Assembly: GCF_037975245.1 (NCBI RefSeq)
Contig: NC_092574.1
Location: 1,320,001 to 1,384,000, forward strand
Direction of reading: 5' to 3'
Length of the DNA: 64,000 nucleotides
From: Apostichopus japonicus
Taxonomy: Eukaryota > Echinodermata > Holothuroidea > Aspidochirotida > Stichopodidae
Part shown: positions 48,142-54,125 of the stretch, one piece after another
Position numbering within the stretch: the first letter of the stretch is position 1
How the letters are laid out: the number at the start of each line of letters is the position of its first letter
Notes under the pieces: generated by a model
The model's database searches: none
Seen by the model: the letters and a program-made list of their open reading frames with translations, nothing else
What the model was told of the DNA's origin: nothing
Translations under genes and position numbers: made by a program

Positions 48142-49735
48142 TTATAAATAAAGCGGGAGACCCGGGTTCGAATCCCGGTGGAGGCTGGAAGCTTTTTCAC
48201 TGTGCTTGATTTTCCAATTCATTACGATTTTCATTTATATATATATATATAGGCTATATATAGGCTATATTTAGGCTATATATAGGCTATATATAGCCTA
48301 TATATATATAAATATATATATTATGGTTACTGGTTGCTACAGCCCTATTTTTTTTATCGGCCAACCAAATTTCATTATGGATTAAAAAATACTTTCGATG
48401 AAGTTTGTGACGTGTTTTGGTGATATTTAGTAACAAATTGCGACACGGTTAGACAGGCGCGTTGCGAGGAATTTGACAAGGGAGGGGCGAAGCTTGTAGG
48501 CAAACTGTCTAAGCGTAGCACCACCACGAGTTGGCGCGAATCGCCAAAGAAAATTCCTCCCAGATCGCTGGAAATGGCACTTCCAAGGCCTTGTAAGTTG
48601 CATCTAAGCATTTTTCTATATTGAAATTATTAGCGATATAGAAATAAATACAAAAATATGCTAAAAAACTATGCCACCAAATATGGGGGGGGGGGATATT
48701 AGATACTATATCCCCCTACCTAAAATATTTGGGGGGTACTGCTAATAGTTTATCGAATTCTAAGGTTAACCAACAACTAATAGTAACGAGTAATTACTAC
48801 CAATGGTTAAAGCAAAGCATAGTTGAAAGATTAAAAAATTGGTGATTCAAACCACAATTAGCATATATCTGTTATCACTAATTGCGAGTTATTTAATAAA
48901 ATGAATGACCATGACAAATAACTGGTCAGTATTCACCTGCTTACAAATTATCATAGCATTCAACGTAACATTTGGAACTGGGTCTATATATAGAGGTATT
49001 GTAGGGACACAGCAAATAAACCGTAATTAAAAATTTTACCGTCAACGCGTCAGCAATGGAAAATATACTATATATACATTCCTGATCTTCGACACGTCTG
49101 ATAACGTCTTTACTACCGCTCTGAAATGAACCAAAGATATGTCATCTTTATAGGTGAGTACGAAATATTACCTTCTAATATATCTATTATATTATAATAT
49201 ATTCTTATGATATTGCCTCAAGTATCAATGTTTTCATATATAGTTATACACCTTATACCTTTAATGGACTGATCTAAGACCTTTATCTTCGTGTAAATAT
49301 ATAAGTGAAAGCCAAAAAAGTAGCAATATGGTATTAATCATTCTTTGGAAATAATCTTTGGCTACGTATCATATATGCAAGTTATACTCTTAAGGAAGTA
49401 TTGTCCTACTTATACTGTTATTCTTATGAAAGTGTGACAGTGATAAAGGCTTAACACTCCTAAGATATCATCAGTGTATATTCAGTTACACTGACCGAGC
49501 TCTTTGTTTTAAAACAAGAATGGGGTGCTCCACCTTGATGCACAACTGCTACTAATTTTACTAAATTACCTTTTTATTGAAGATAGAAAGCTCGAATGCC
49601 CCACTTTCAACAACAAAAACATGTTTGTTCAATTCTTCGTAGTTCTCACACAAGTCTATTCCTTTGGCTACATCCTTTTTTATGAGATCCTTGAGTATTT
49701 CATTTTGGCCCTCTTCCAAAATCTGAGAAAATAAC
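25018..49735 (-). CDS. PNPLA6/7: PNPLA6/7-like patatin phospholipase (neuropathy target esterase family), 22 exons
   Basis: Spliced gene; the exons are listed separately below. Family knowledge: NTE/PNPLA7 proteins are ER-associated serine (lyso)phospholipases that deacylate phosphatidylcholine or lysophosphatidylcholine. They have an N-terminal membrane anchor, three cyclic-nucleotide-binding-like domains and a C-terminal patatin domain. Seen here: cNMP-like domain 1 (49735-45141), an acidic linker, domain 2 (43155-40867), a shortened domain 3 (40998-33824), then the patatin domain (31003-25018) with Gly-rich oxyanion loop, GTSMG nucleophile elbow and DGG catalytic Asp. All exon phases join without stops to give about 956 residues, against roughly 1330-1375 in the human proteins. 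The shortfall lies in the missing N-terminus, a short linker between domains 1 and 2, a gap in domain 3 and a short C-terminal tail. PNPLA6 and PNPLA7 cannot be told apart from sequence alone here. Confidence 0.9.
25130..26503 (-). other. last intron of the PNPLA6/7-like gene
   Basis: No exon, element or RNA gene was recognised in this intron. Confidence 0.6.
26504..26619 (-). CDS. PNPLA6/7: PNPLA6/7-like exon: C-terminal part of the patatin domain
   Basis: 116 bp, phase 0 entry and two-base exit; acceptor GTTAAAG, donor GTAAGT. It reads [20 protein letters not shown] then ..[18 protein letters not shown]. This matches [35 protein letters not shown] of the family. Confidence 0.93.
26657..26687. 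repeat. TA microsatellite
   Basis: (TA)n run within an intron. Confidence 0.9.
27475..27620 (-). CDS. PNPLA6/7: PNPLA6/7-like exon: patatin domain, post-dyad segment
   Basis: 146 bp, two-base entry and phase 0 exit; acceptor GTTTCAG, donor GTAAGC. It reads [20 protein letters not shown].., ..[20 protein letters not shown]... This matches [35 protein letters not shown]. The ATG inside this exon is an internal Met, not a start. Confidence 0.94.
27876..27992 (-). CDS. PNPLA6/7: PNPLA6/7-like exon: patatin catalytic Asp (DGG)
   Basis: 117 bp, two-base entry and one-base exit; acceptor TCTAACAG, donor GTAAAC. It reads [20 protein letters not shown].., ..[18 protein letters not shown]. This matches [37 protein letters not shown]. 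The catalytic dyad Asp is encoded at 27901-27903, so the esterase centre looks functional. Confidence 0.96.
28397..28420. repeat. poly(G) tract
   Basis: GGGGGGGGGGGGAGGGGGG in the intron before the catalytic Asp exon. Similar G or C runs occur at about 2918, 15018, 16326, 34731, 45065, 47343, 56609 and 63211. Confidence 0.85.
28800..28925 (-). CDS. PNPLA6/7: PNPLA6/7-like exon: patatin domain core
   Basis: 126 bp, two-base entry and one-base exit; acceptor TTAAATAG, donor GTAAAA. It reads [20 protein letters not shown] and ..[19 protein letters not shown]. This matches the almost invariant QIEDLWxPYFxVTTDIT segment of the family. Confidence 0.95.
29262..29479 (-). CDS. PNPLA6/7: PNPLA6/7-like exon: patatin nucleophile Ser (GTSMG)
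   Basis: 218 bp, one-base entry and one-base exit; acceptor CCGTCAG, donor GTACGT. It reads [11 protein letters not shown].., ..[19 protein letters not shown].. and ..[17 protein letters not shown]. The GxSxG elbow is intact, with the nucleophile Ser codon at 29404-29406. It matches [31 protein letters not shown] and VLDLTYP in human NTE. Confidence 0.95.
30657..31003 (-). CDS. PNPLA6/7: PNPLA6/7-like exon: entry to the patatin domain with oxyanion-hole motif
   Basis: 347 bp, the longest exon, phase 0 entry and two-base exit; acceptor TTTGTAG, donor GTAAGT. It reads [13 protein letters not shown].., ..KILVLLHEP.., ..[20 protein letters not shown].., ..[20 protein letters not shown] and ends GGGGAR, completed across the junction. 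These are the conserved LVLLHRE, WLN..HLHLRCP and [25 protein letters not shown] blocks. The Gly-rich loop supplies the oxyanion hole. Confidence 0.95.
31358..31478 (-). CDS. PNPLA6/7: PNPLA6/7-like exon: Rossmann-like region before the patatin domain
   Basis: 121 bp, one-base entry and phase 0 exit; acceptor CGTAACAG, donor GTAATC. It ends ..[13 protein letters not shown], directly joined to ADLIFVVG in the next exon. This reproduces the conserved TPWTxRCxRQADCILIVG of NTE proteins. Confidence 0.9.
32693..32750 (-). CDS. PNPLA6/7: PNPLA6/7-like micro-exon in the pre-patatin linker
   Basis: 58 bp, two-base entry and two-base exit; acceptor TATGCAG, donor GTAAAT. It reads [19 protein letters not shown] across the junction. 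It corresponds in position to the variable stretch around the family's LLLTSDIIRQRLG; sequence similarity is weak, but splice sites and phase are exact. Confidence 0.78.
33208..33318 (-). CDS. PNPLA6/7: PNPLA6/7-like exon: linker before the patatin domain
   Basis: 111 bp, entering with two bases and leaving with one; acceptor TTCATTAG, donor GTAATT. It reads [20 protein letters not shown] then [17 protein letters not shown]. This aligns with the family's ASNLATVAVLPVCDEVPxxAFTLELxHAL block. Confidence 0.88.
33824..33948 (-). CDS. PNPLA6/7: PNPLA6/7-like exon: end of cNMP-like domain 3
   Basis: 125 bp, one-base entry and one-base exit; acceptor ACTTAG, donor GTAACT. It reads [20 protein letters not shown].. 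and ..[20 protein letters not shown]. This is equivalent to ELAKLPEGTxxxIKRRFPQVVTRLIHLL in the vertebrate proteins. Confidence 0.87.
34459..34758. mobile_element. hAT-like miniature element with 8-bp target duplication
   Basis: 300-bp element with termini CAGTGGCGGAG and CATCCGCCACTG (inverted CAGTGGCGGATG). It is flanked on both sides by GTGACGGG (34451-34458 and 34759-34766). CAG..CTG termini with an 8-bp duplication are the hallmark of hAT elements. It has no transposase. It carries the shared core GCGGAGCGCCACCACTGGTT found in five other places. Lies in the intron between the exons at 33824 and 39267. Confidence 0.9.
35708..36363. mobile_element. inner hAT-like element nested in 35147-36761
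   Basis: The termini CAAGGGCGGCGGAA and TTCCGCCGCCCTTG are perfect inverted repeats. GTCCAGGT flanks the element on both sides (35700-35707 and 36364-36371), an 8-bp target duplication. The 656-bp body carries the same GCGGAGCGCCACCATTGGTT core. It inserted into the outer element later than that element's own arrival. Confidence 0.92.
36563..36712. repeat. 150-bp palindrome (57-bp arms) inside the outer hAT-like element
   Basis: 36563-36619 (TTTCCAGAGGACAAGAAATT..) pairs with 36656-36712 with few mismatches. The centre is an A/T stretch that is itself self-complementary. Transcribed RNA would fold into a very long hairpin. Confidence 0.88.
38473..38478 (+). terminator. possible poly(A) signal of an unknown plus-strand transcript
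   Basis: AATAAA lies about 120 bp after a good acceptor (TTTCATTTTCAG at 38343-38354) on the plus strand, antisense to the host gene. It could end a non-coding transcript or be part of an old insertion. No upstream exon was recognised. Confidence 0.25.
39267..39338 (-). CDS. PNPLA6/7: PNPLA6/7-like exon: cNMP-like domain 3, shortened
   Basis: 72 bp; acceptor CATTTTAG, donor GTAAAT. It reads [19 protein letters not shown] then DQYAR, matching CTYIVLNGRLRSVI and GEYGR of human NTE. The next certain exon resumes at the position after the phosphate cassette, so about 25-35 residues expected between the two are missing from this model. Phase fits the next exon directly (AG plus G), so the gap may be real. 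A missed exon in the 5.3-kb intron is the alternative. An acceptor two bases further in is possible but breaks phase. Confidence 0.83.
40190..40480 (+). pseudogene. LINE reverse transcriptase C-terminal fragment
   Basis: It reads [20 protein letters not shown] and [14 protein letters not shown], the zinc-knuckle region (C-x2-C..H-x4-C) found near the C-terminus of many LINE ORF2 proteins. It is followed by stop codons (..YCTQHL, two stops), so it is dead. Located in the intron between the exons at 39267 and 40867. Confidence 0.75.
40463..40690 (-). pseudogene. LINE reverse transcriptase fragment, different family
   Basis: The minus strand reads ..[20 protein letters not shown].. and ..[20 protein letters not shown]. 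This is the classic palm-domain block (DLKKAFDTVNH..LLxKL..GI.GxAlxWFxSYLxxR) of Jockey/CR1-like LINEs. The frame drifts off before the GVPQGS motif, and the YxDD motif is absent. It abuts an opposite-strand LINE fragment. Confidence 0.8.
40867..40998 (-). CDS. PNPLA6/7: PNPLA6/7-like exon: junction of cNMP-like domains 2 and 3
   Basis: 132 bp, entering with one base and leaving with two; acceptor ATCCAG, donor GTAAGG. The ..[20 protein letters not shown].. peptide is the hallmark RMSPFVRQMDFAIDW-type segment between domains 2 and 3. It continues into ..ESGKAVKR, the family's EAGRALYRQGD position. Confidence 0.92.
41229..41437 (-). CDS. PNPLA6/7: PNPLA6/7-like exon: core of cNMP-like domain 2
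   Basis: 209 bp, entering in phase 0 and leaving two bases into a codon; acceptor TTCCAG, donor GTGAGT. It reads ..[15 protein letters not shown].. then ..[20 protein letters not shown].. and ..[14 protein letters not shown]. This follows the family's LYVVLGxLxVY, VGQLAVLTGEPLIFTIKA and DCSFLSISKAHF series. The cassette residues of true cAMP/cGMP binders are not conserved. Confidence 0.9.
42033..42081. repeat. TA microsatellite
   Basis: (TA)n of about 48 bp next to the TIR element at 42124. Confidence 0.92.
42124..42306. mobile_element. small TIR element containing telomere-like repeats
   Basis: GTACCTTAGGTCGACAGT (42124-42141) is inverted as ACTGTCGACCTAAGGT (42288-42303). An extra partial copy of the left terminus, GTACCTTAGGTCGATAG, lies at 42091. 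Inside, GGGTTAGGGTTAG occurs twice around AAAAAA (42229-42260), matching the animal telomere repeat. No coding capacity. Confidence 0.7.
42742..42828 (-). CDS. PNPLA6/7: PNPLA6/7-like exon: cNMP-like domain 2, first part
   Basis: 29 codons, phase 0 to phase 0, acceptor ATTTCAG, donor GTGTAT (weaker than the others). It reads [20 protein letters not shown] and leads directly into [10 protein letters not shown] in the next exon. It is diverged from vertebrate sequences but fits in position and phase. Confidence 0.78.
43042..43155 (-). CDS. PNPLA6/7: PNPLA6/7-like exon: lead-in to cNMP-like domain 2
   Basis: 38 codons, phase 0 to phase 0, acceptor TTTTAG, donor GTATGT. The ..[16 protein letters not shown] peptide corresponds to the helix before domain 2 in vertebrate NTE (AAKQELAKLMRIED-like). 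Confidence 0.85.
43775..43876 (-). CDS. PNPLA6/7: PNPLA6/7-like linker exon, downstream copy of a duplicated pair
   Basis: 34 codons, phase 0 to phase 0, acceptor TTTCAG, donor GTAATT. It begins [15 protein letters not shown] and ends ..[11 protein letters not shown]. Both ends are nearly identical to those of the exon at 44729-44833, but the central 10 to 12 residues differ completely (..YLWAPTRE.. here, ..[10 protein letters not shown].. there). It lies between cNMP-like domains 1 and 2. Confidence 0.78.
44729..44833 (-). CDS. PNPLA6/7: PNPLA6/7-like linker exon, upstream copy of a duplicated pair
   Basis: 35 codons, phase 0 to phase 0, acceptor TCTCAG, donor GTAATT. It begins with an acidic run [11 protein letters not shown] and ends ..[12 protein letters not shown] close copy lies 954 bp away at 43775-43876, within a longer duplicated segment. 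Because both copies are phase 0-0, including either one or both keeps the frame. They may be alternative (mutually exclusive) exons, or one may be unused. Confidence 0.75.
45141..45218 (-). CDS. PNPLA6/7: PNPLA6/7-like exon: helix after cNMP-like domain 1
   Basis: 26 codons, phase 0 to phase 0, acceptor TTTTTTAG, donor GTGAGT. It reads [20 protein letters not shown], equivalent to the amphipathic [20 protein letters not shown] helix in human NTE. The long Ser/Pro-rich linker that follows in vertebrates is largely missing here. Confidence 0.83.
46139..46895. mobile_element. about 755-bp element with 75-80-bp terminal inverted repeats
   Basis: The left arm 46141-46215 (CCCGGGCACGAATATT..CCAAACTGAACTGACACTG..) is inverted at 46814-46893 with about 95% identity by eye, extending to GATTCTGATTGGCTCT. 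The interior has no recognisable protein but holds the palindrome ACCGGGAGCAACTCCCTGGT. The target duplication is unclear because the ends are CCCGGG palindromes. Lies in the intron before the exon at 45141. Confidence 0.8.
47395..47523 (-). CDS. PNPLA6/7: PNPLA6/7-like exon: end of cNMP-like domain 1
   Basis: 43 codons, phase 0 to phase 0, acceptor TTTCAG after a pyrimidine run, donor GTGAGA. It reads ..[19 protein letters not shown].., equivalent to the family's VSARAARDSTVLRLPVEAF stretch (last beta strands and start of the C helix). Confidence 0.9.
47922..48140. mobile_element. hAT-like left end followed by a perfect 45-bp palindrome and TA repeat
   Basis: CAGGGGCGGTGATCTG at 47924 resembles the hAT-like termini elsewhere in this window. 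The palindrome at 47976-48087 has perfect 45-bp arms around a (TA)n loop. A second (TA)n run follows to about 48136. No right end with a target duplication was identified. Confidence 0.55.
48150..48240 (+). mobile_element. tRNA-derived SINE fragment
   Basis: GGGTTCGAATCCC (48163-48175) is a textbook B box within a stem-forming CCGGG/CCCGG T-arm. It is followed by a tail with TTTTCACTGTGCTTGATTTT and CATTACGATTTTCATTTATA, then a TA run. The A box and the 5' half are missing. The tail also occurs near 9000. Confidence 0.6.
48240..48320. repeat. TATATAGGC tandem repeat
   Basis: Four to five copies of TATATATAGGC in a row, turning into an inverted copy (TATAGCC). It extends the SINE tail microsatellite. 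Confidence 0.8.
48454..48740. mobile_element. diverged hAT-like miniature element
   Basis: It starts CAGGCGCGTTGCGAGGAATT and carries the diverged core AAGCGTAGCACCACCACGAG near 48511. The following block, GATCGCTGGAAATGGCACTT, matches the other copies. The right terminus was not identified. Confidence 0.65.
49040..49120 (-). CDS. PNPLA6/7: PNPLA6/7-like exon: cNMP-like domain 1, phosphate-cassette region
   Basis: 27 codons, phase 0 at both ends, acceptor TTTCAG and donor GTAAAA. The ..[12 protein letters not shown] pattern across the next junction matches the family's SLLSILDVITG segment, which replaces the canonical phosphate-binding cassette in NTE domain 1. The Gly-Glu and Arg of true cNMP binders are absent, as is usual in this family, so nucleotide binding is doubtful. 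Confidence 0.87.
49570..49735 (-). CDS. PNPLA6/7: PNPLA6/7-like exon: start of cNMP-like domain 1
   Basis: Acceptor after a T-rich tract ending CAG (CT at 49736-49737), donor GTAATT. It reads [20 protein letters not shown], then ..[16 protein letters not shown]. This matches the first beta strands of the NTE domain 1, where the human protein has a VVQDG-type turn before a beta strand. It enters with one base of a split codon and leaves in phase 0. It is the most 5' exon that is certain. Confidence 0.85.
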
Positions 49736-50444
49736 CTGAAAAAAAGGGTTATAAAAGGAGACCTTACAACTTTATAACAACGATAGTTTTGTTTTTAAAT
49801 GATTCGTTGATACATTTCTACCCTGTAATAGTAAAACCACAACACTAATTACCGAAAATAAGTATTGTATATGCTTACGTAATAGTTAACGTTCCACCTA
49901 CTTCTACTCACTGAGCTACTTTAATCGTATTCTTGTCGCGTTCATGATCCCCAATCAATAAAGTTGTTTCCTCACAAGTGTACTTTCGCAATAACTGGAT
50001 GAGTAAGATACTAACCTACGTAAGGAGTCGTTCCTACAGTCCACTTGCATGCATTATTGTCAATTGAGCTATAGATGTAATAGCGATAAAGTTATCGCAA
50101 AATATGCTAATGAAAAGCAAAGGAAAGTAAGTCTTGGTATACTGTACCCGCTTTCAAATAAGTTTGCAAACTTTCTCCTTCCGTCTACCTCTGTCATTCT
50201 GTATCGTCAAAGCTGTGCAAAAAATATGAAACATTCAACAGCTAGTCTTCGGTCAATGAGATTTACAGATCAATGCTGAGAGAGATTGCCCTCGAATAAA
50301 CAGATAGACAAGAATACACAATAAAACCACTAACAGGATCGCGGTTCACGCACCGCCCACAAGTTATGAAAAGGTAGAAGGAAATAGCTGGAAGTTACCT
50401 GTAACCACCTCCCAAAAAAACTCACACGATCGTCAATCACTTTT

Positions 50445-51300
50445 GACTGGTTGGCACAATCAACCTGTTCTATTTTGCTCCATGTCTTTCTCCATCGTAT
50501 CGAATACAATCTGACTGGCTTTCCCACTTTAGGCTTCTATATACATGATACCATATATATCCCTATAATGCGAATGAGTGCTGTGTTTTGATTGGTTGGT
50601 ACAATCAACCTGTTCTATTTTGCTCCATCTCTATCTCCATCGCATCGAATATATCTGACTGGCTTTCCTCTATAGGCTTCTCTATACATGACACCATATA
50701 TATCCCTATAATGCGTATGAGTACTGTGTTTTGATTGGTTGGTAAAATCAGCCTGTTCTATTTTGCTCCATGTCTATCTCCATCGTATCGAATACAATCT
50801 GACTGGCTTTCCCACTATAGGCTTCTATATACATGACTCCATTTTCCCTATAATGCGTATGAGTACTGTGTTTTGATTGGTTGGTACAATCAACCTGTTC
50901 TATTTTGCTCCATCTCTATCTCCATCGCATCGAATACAATCTGACTGGCTTTCCTCTATAGGCTTCTCTATACATGACACCATATATATCCCTATAATGC
51001 GTATGAGTACTGTGTTTTGAGTGGTTGGTAAAATCAGCCTGTTCTATTTTGCTCCATGTCTATCTTCATCGTATCGAATACAATATGAATGGCTTTCCTC
51101 TATAGGCTTCTCTATACATGACACCATATATATCCCTATAATGCGTATAAGTACTGTGTTTTGATTGGTTGGTACAATCAGCCTGTTGTTTTGCTCCATC
51201 TCCACAGTATCGAATACAATCTGAATGTCTTTTCCTCTATAGGCTTCTATACATGACAGTGTATGTTTCCCTATATTACGTATGACTGAGTACTGTGTTT
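50445..51300. repeat. 144-bp tandem satellite, about six copies
   Basis: The CAACCTGTTCTATTTTGCTC block recurs at about 50461, 50606, 50749, 50891, 51035 and 51179, spaced 142-145 bp apart. The last unit is degenerate. It lies in the gap between the first certain exon and the candidate upstream exon of the PNPLA6/7-like gene. Confidence 0.92.
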
Positions 51301-51456
51301 TACCAACATCAACGTAATGGGAAAGGTGTTGGCATATCTAACGATACAGGAAACAGTAATAAACACGATACAGTGTACAGCAAGTGAAGTGAGTATACTC
51401 AGTAATAACAATGGAGCATTAGCCTAACAGATCGTCACTTAAAAATATGGACACCT

Positions 51457-51794
51457 CAGGGGCGGATGCAGGATTTGTGACAGGGAGGGGTCTAACTGGT
51501 CCAGCCGCGCCTGAACGTAAGACTATCTAAGCGGAGCGCCACCATCGGTTGGCGCGGAGCGTACCAGAAAATTTTTGGCTTTACAAACCCCCCAGATGGC
51601 CGGAAACGGCACTTCCCGAGTATTCTAAGCTGCATGTACCTAGCCTGAAAATATGGATCTCATGTCTGCAATTTCTCAATTGATGAGAAAAAAACAAGCT
51701 ATGAAATATGGTAGATACATATCAGATGAGTTGAGATGATACAAATATCATAATGCCTTTAGCCCCCAATCCCCCTCCCGTTCCGTCACCACTG
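51457..51794. mobile_element. hAT-like miniature element with shared core
   Basis: Left end CAGGGGCGGATGCAGGATTT, right end TTCCGTCACCACTG. The core GCGGAGCGCCACCATCGGTT lies at 51533-51552. The next element begins a few bases later. The target duplication was not resolved. Confidence 0.72.
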
Positions 51795-51801
51795 TTTGAT
51801 G

Positions 51802-52199
51802 CAGGGCCGGATCCAGGATTCTGGAAGGGTGAGGGGTTTGCTCATGAAGAATTCGTTGGCGCATTCTATGCAGCCTACCGCTCTGCCACCTCACCGCCCC
51901 AAAACAATTCGAACACCACCTCAATTTTGAAACTTTTCGGTCTGAAAATTGAGATTGTTAGGCATTTTTGGCACTTGTAGCACGCGTGCACGCTATAGTT
52001 CATTTGACGGAAAAGACACACCTGGCTGACTTGTAAGGATAACCGCCCTTCTGATGTCCTACATGTTTAAAATTGGCGTTTAATTTAATTTTTTCTCTCT
52101 CTTTTTTTCCTCTTTTTCCCCCTCTTTTTTCTCTCTTTTTTCTTGGCCAAGAACAGGGGGGTCCGGACCCCCTGGACCCCCCCTCTGGATCCGCGCCTG
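51802..52199. mobile_element. second hAT-like miniature element
   Basis: The termini CAGGGCCGGATCCAG and CTGGATCCGCGCCTG are inverted repeats with one or two mismatches. The interior is pyrimidine-rich on the right side. No matching 8-bp flanks were seen, perhaps because it adjoins another element. Confidence 0.7.
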
Positions 52200-52302
52200 C
52201 ACCTCACCCACAAAACAAGCAAAAAGGATTTAATGGAATCGTTTCACAATATAGCTCCACTGTATGATAATGGCGGTAAAATCTGTTTTTACCTCCATGG
52301 TA

Positions 52303-52658
52303 TGCATTGAAGACTCGCCCCCAAACCGCGTGCGGCCTTCTGAATAAGTTAACTTTCTGTTGCTTGCAAGTGACGTTTTGTTCGTGTCGCTACAAAATGC
52401 AGACAGTAATGAAACGTGATACCTTGTGATCTGTAGCTGGACCTGAGATGTCCATCGCTGTATCGTTTGCACACTGTGCTGTGGGTATTGACCGCAGCTG
52501 TATGTACACTAGTGTCTAATTACCGATGGTAGCAAGCTGTGTGTGTGTATTTTCTGGGATCGATGGTGGTGTCTAACACTTTTGTTACACCTCATTCGAA
52601 CTAGGTCAGAGTACCGGCATTAGACGTTTCTTTTTGCGCGAGTCTTCACACCCTTTAA
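52303..52658 (-). repeat. dispersed repeat, copy B
   Basis: Inverse-oriented partner of the repeat at 7185-7568, with high identity over its length. The opposite orientation and distance (about 45 kb) indicate transposition rather than tandem duplication. Its termini AAGACTCG/CGAGTCTT are inverted. The family is not recognised. Confidence 0.85.
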
Positions 52659-53886
52659 GTGGCATATAGCCAGACAATTGTATTCATTTGGTCTACATCC
52701 CCGAAAAGAGATTTTGCCTGGACCTGTTTCAAATGATGAGTAAATAATTAAGACCATATTCCACAGCTAGACACCACATATTGTGTGTTTTTCAAAAAGT
52801 GTTGAACAGTTTGATATTGTAACCACGGAACTTTTCTGTTTAGAAAGTGTGAACTTATTACTACCTGGCTGTTTTGACAGGAACTTCGACAAGATAAGAG
52901 AGATAATGTATCGACTGAGTTGTGGTACCATTTCTCATACAATAATCCTGTCTTTCTCTCTAACATACCATGAGAGAAAATTTCGTCGGCTGCTACATTG
53001 CCATTGACTTTACACTGCCAGTCGTTCGGTGGAAATTCATACATTTTGAATTTCAAGTTGACGCGATGTGACGCTCGAAATTCTTTTTCACCTCATTACT
53101 TCATTCAATAACAAATAAGAAGGCGTGTGTCTAAGTTCTGGAAATTGTGTTCAAGATAAGTTCTCATAGTAAAACATATAACCGACCATAGTCTGCTTCC
53201 TGTTGTAACGTTTGCTGTTATGTAGGTTTTGTGTAAGTCTTAACGACAAACCCGTTGGATACATGAGAATCAGCCATTTTATTTGTAATTACAATCAAGA
53301 TTAAGTTTTTGGCGGTAACAAGTTGCACATTAAAGCATTATATATAGGTCATCCTACTGTATGTGGAAAGCAGTTCAAGGGGGTATTCTATAGGGACACT
53401 TCTGCATGGTTTTAATGAGGTCTTTACCAAACTCCAAAGAGGATGTTCTTCATGTGGATTATGAGAGTTTCAAGTACATATTGTTTGAAGAAGAGTGACA
53501 GTAGTATATCATTCTAATCAAGCAATACCTCCCTGCCTGAAGGATGCTCTAGAAAGCATCGATTATCTTTAGTTGCCTCAGAAATACAAAGGGACAGTCA
53601 TCATTCCAGTTAAATTTCCTCATGAATTATCCCATTTATAATCATTTTTTTCACTCTTTGTCCAGTCTGATATAGATTCAGAAAATTATGTTTGTGACTA
53701 TCATCTGGCAATTTCATTAACTTTCTTTGAACAAATTTATAGCTACAAGAATGACGTATTTAAAGTGTGAGAAACATGATGAGACAATAAAAAATCTAGC
53801 ATATTGTAACCTGCTCTGTCCTATTTGCTTTATTCTTTCCATTTTTGGTTTCGATGATAATCGTAACCTATGCATTCATGCAGGCG

Positions 53887-54125
53887 GAAAGTGTGTGTGT
53901 GTGTGTGTGACGCCTCGCTTGTAAACACGATATCTCAAGTAGGAAGCTGGGACCGATCTAATATTTGGTGTATATGAGTACCACATTGAGTAGATGTGCC
54001 CTATTGTTTTTGGTGCCTGCGAAGGTCACCAAAGGTCAGTTAGAAGCCAAAAACCAAAATATTAAAACAAGCAATAACTCCCATTGACAGGGTCCGACAT
54101 GGCTGATATTTTTGGAGTAGTTATG
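53887..54125 (+). repeat. second copy of the GT-run / ACGATATCTC dispersed repeat
   Basis: It starts with (GT)n, then GACGCCTCGCTTGTAAACAC and ACGATATCTCAAG, as at 12818. It continues into a unit with ACAGGGTCCGACATGG, which recurs near 56450. It marks the left edge of a larger block of related units up to about 56520. Confidence 0.75.

Noticed and set aside
52748-53056. 102-codon minus-strand open frame between the repeats and the GT-run element
   Set aside because: No family resemblance and no phase-compatible splice sites to the NTE-like gene.
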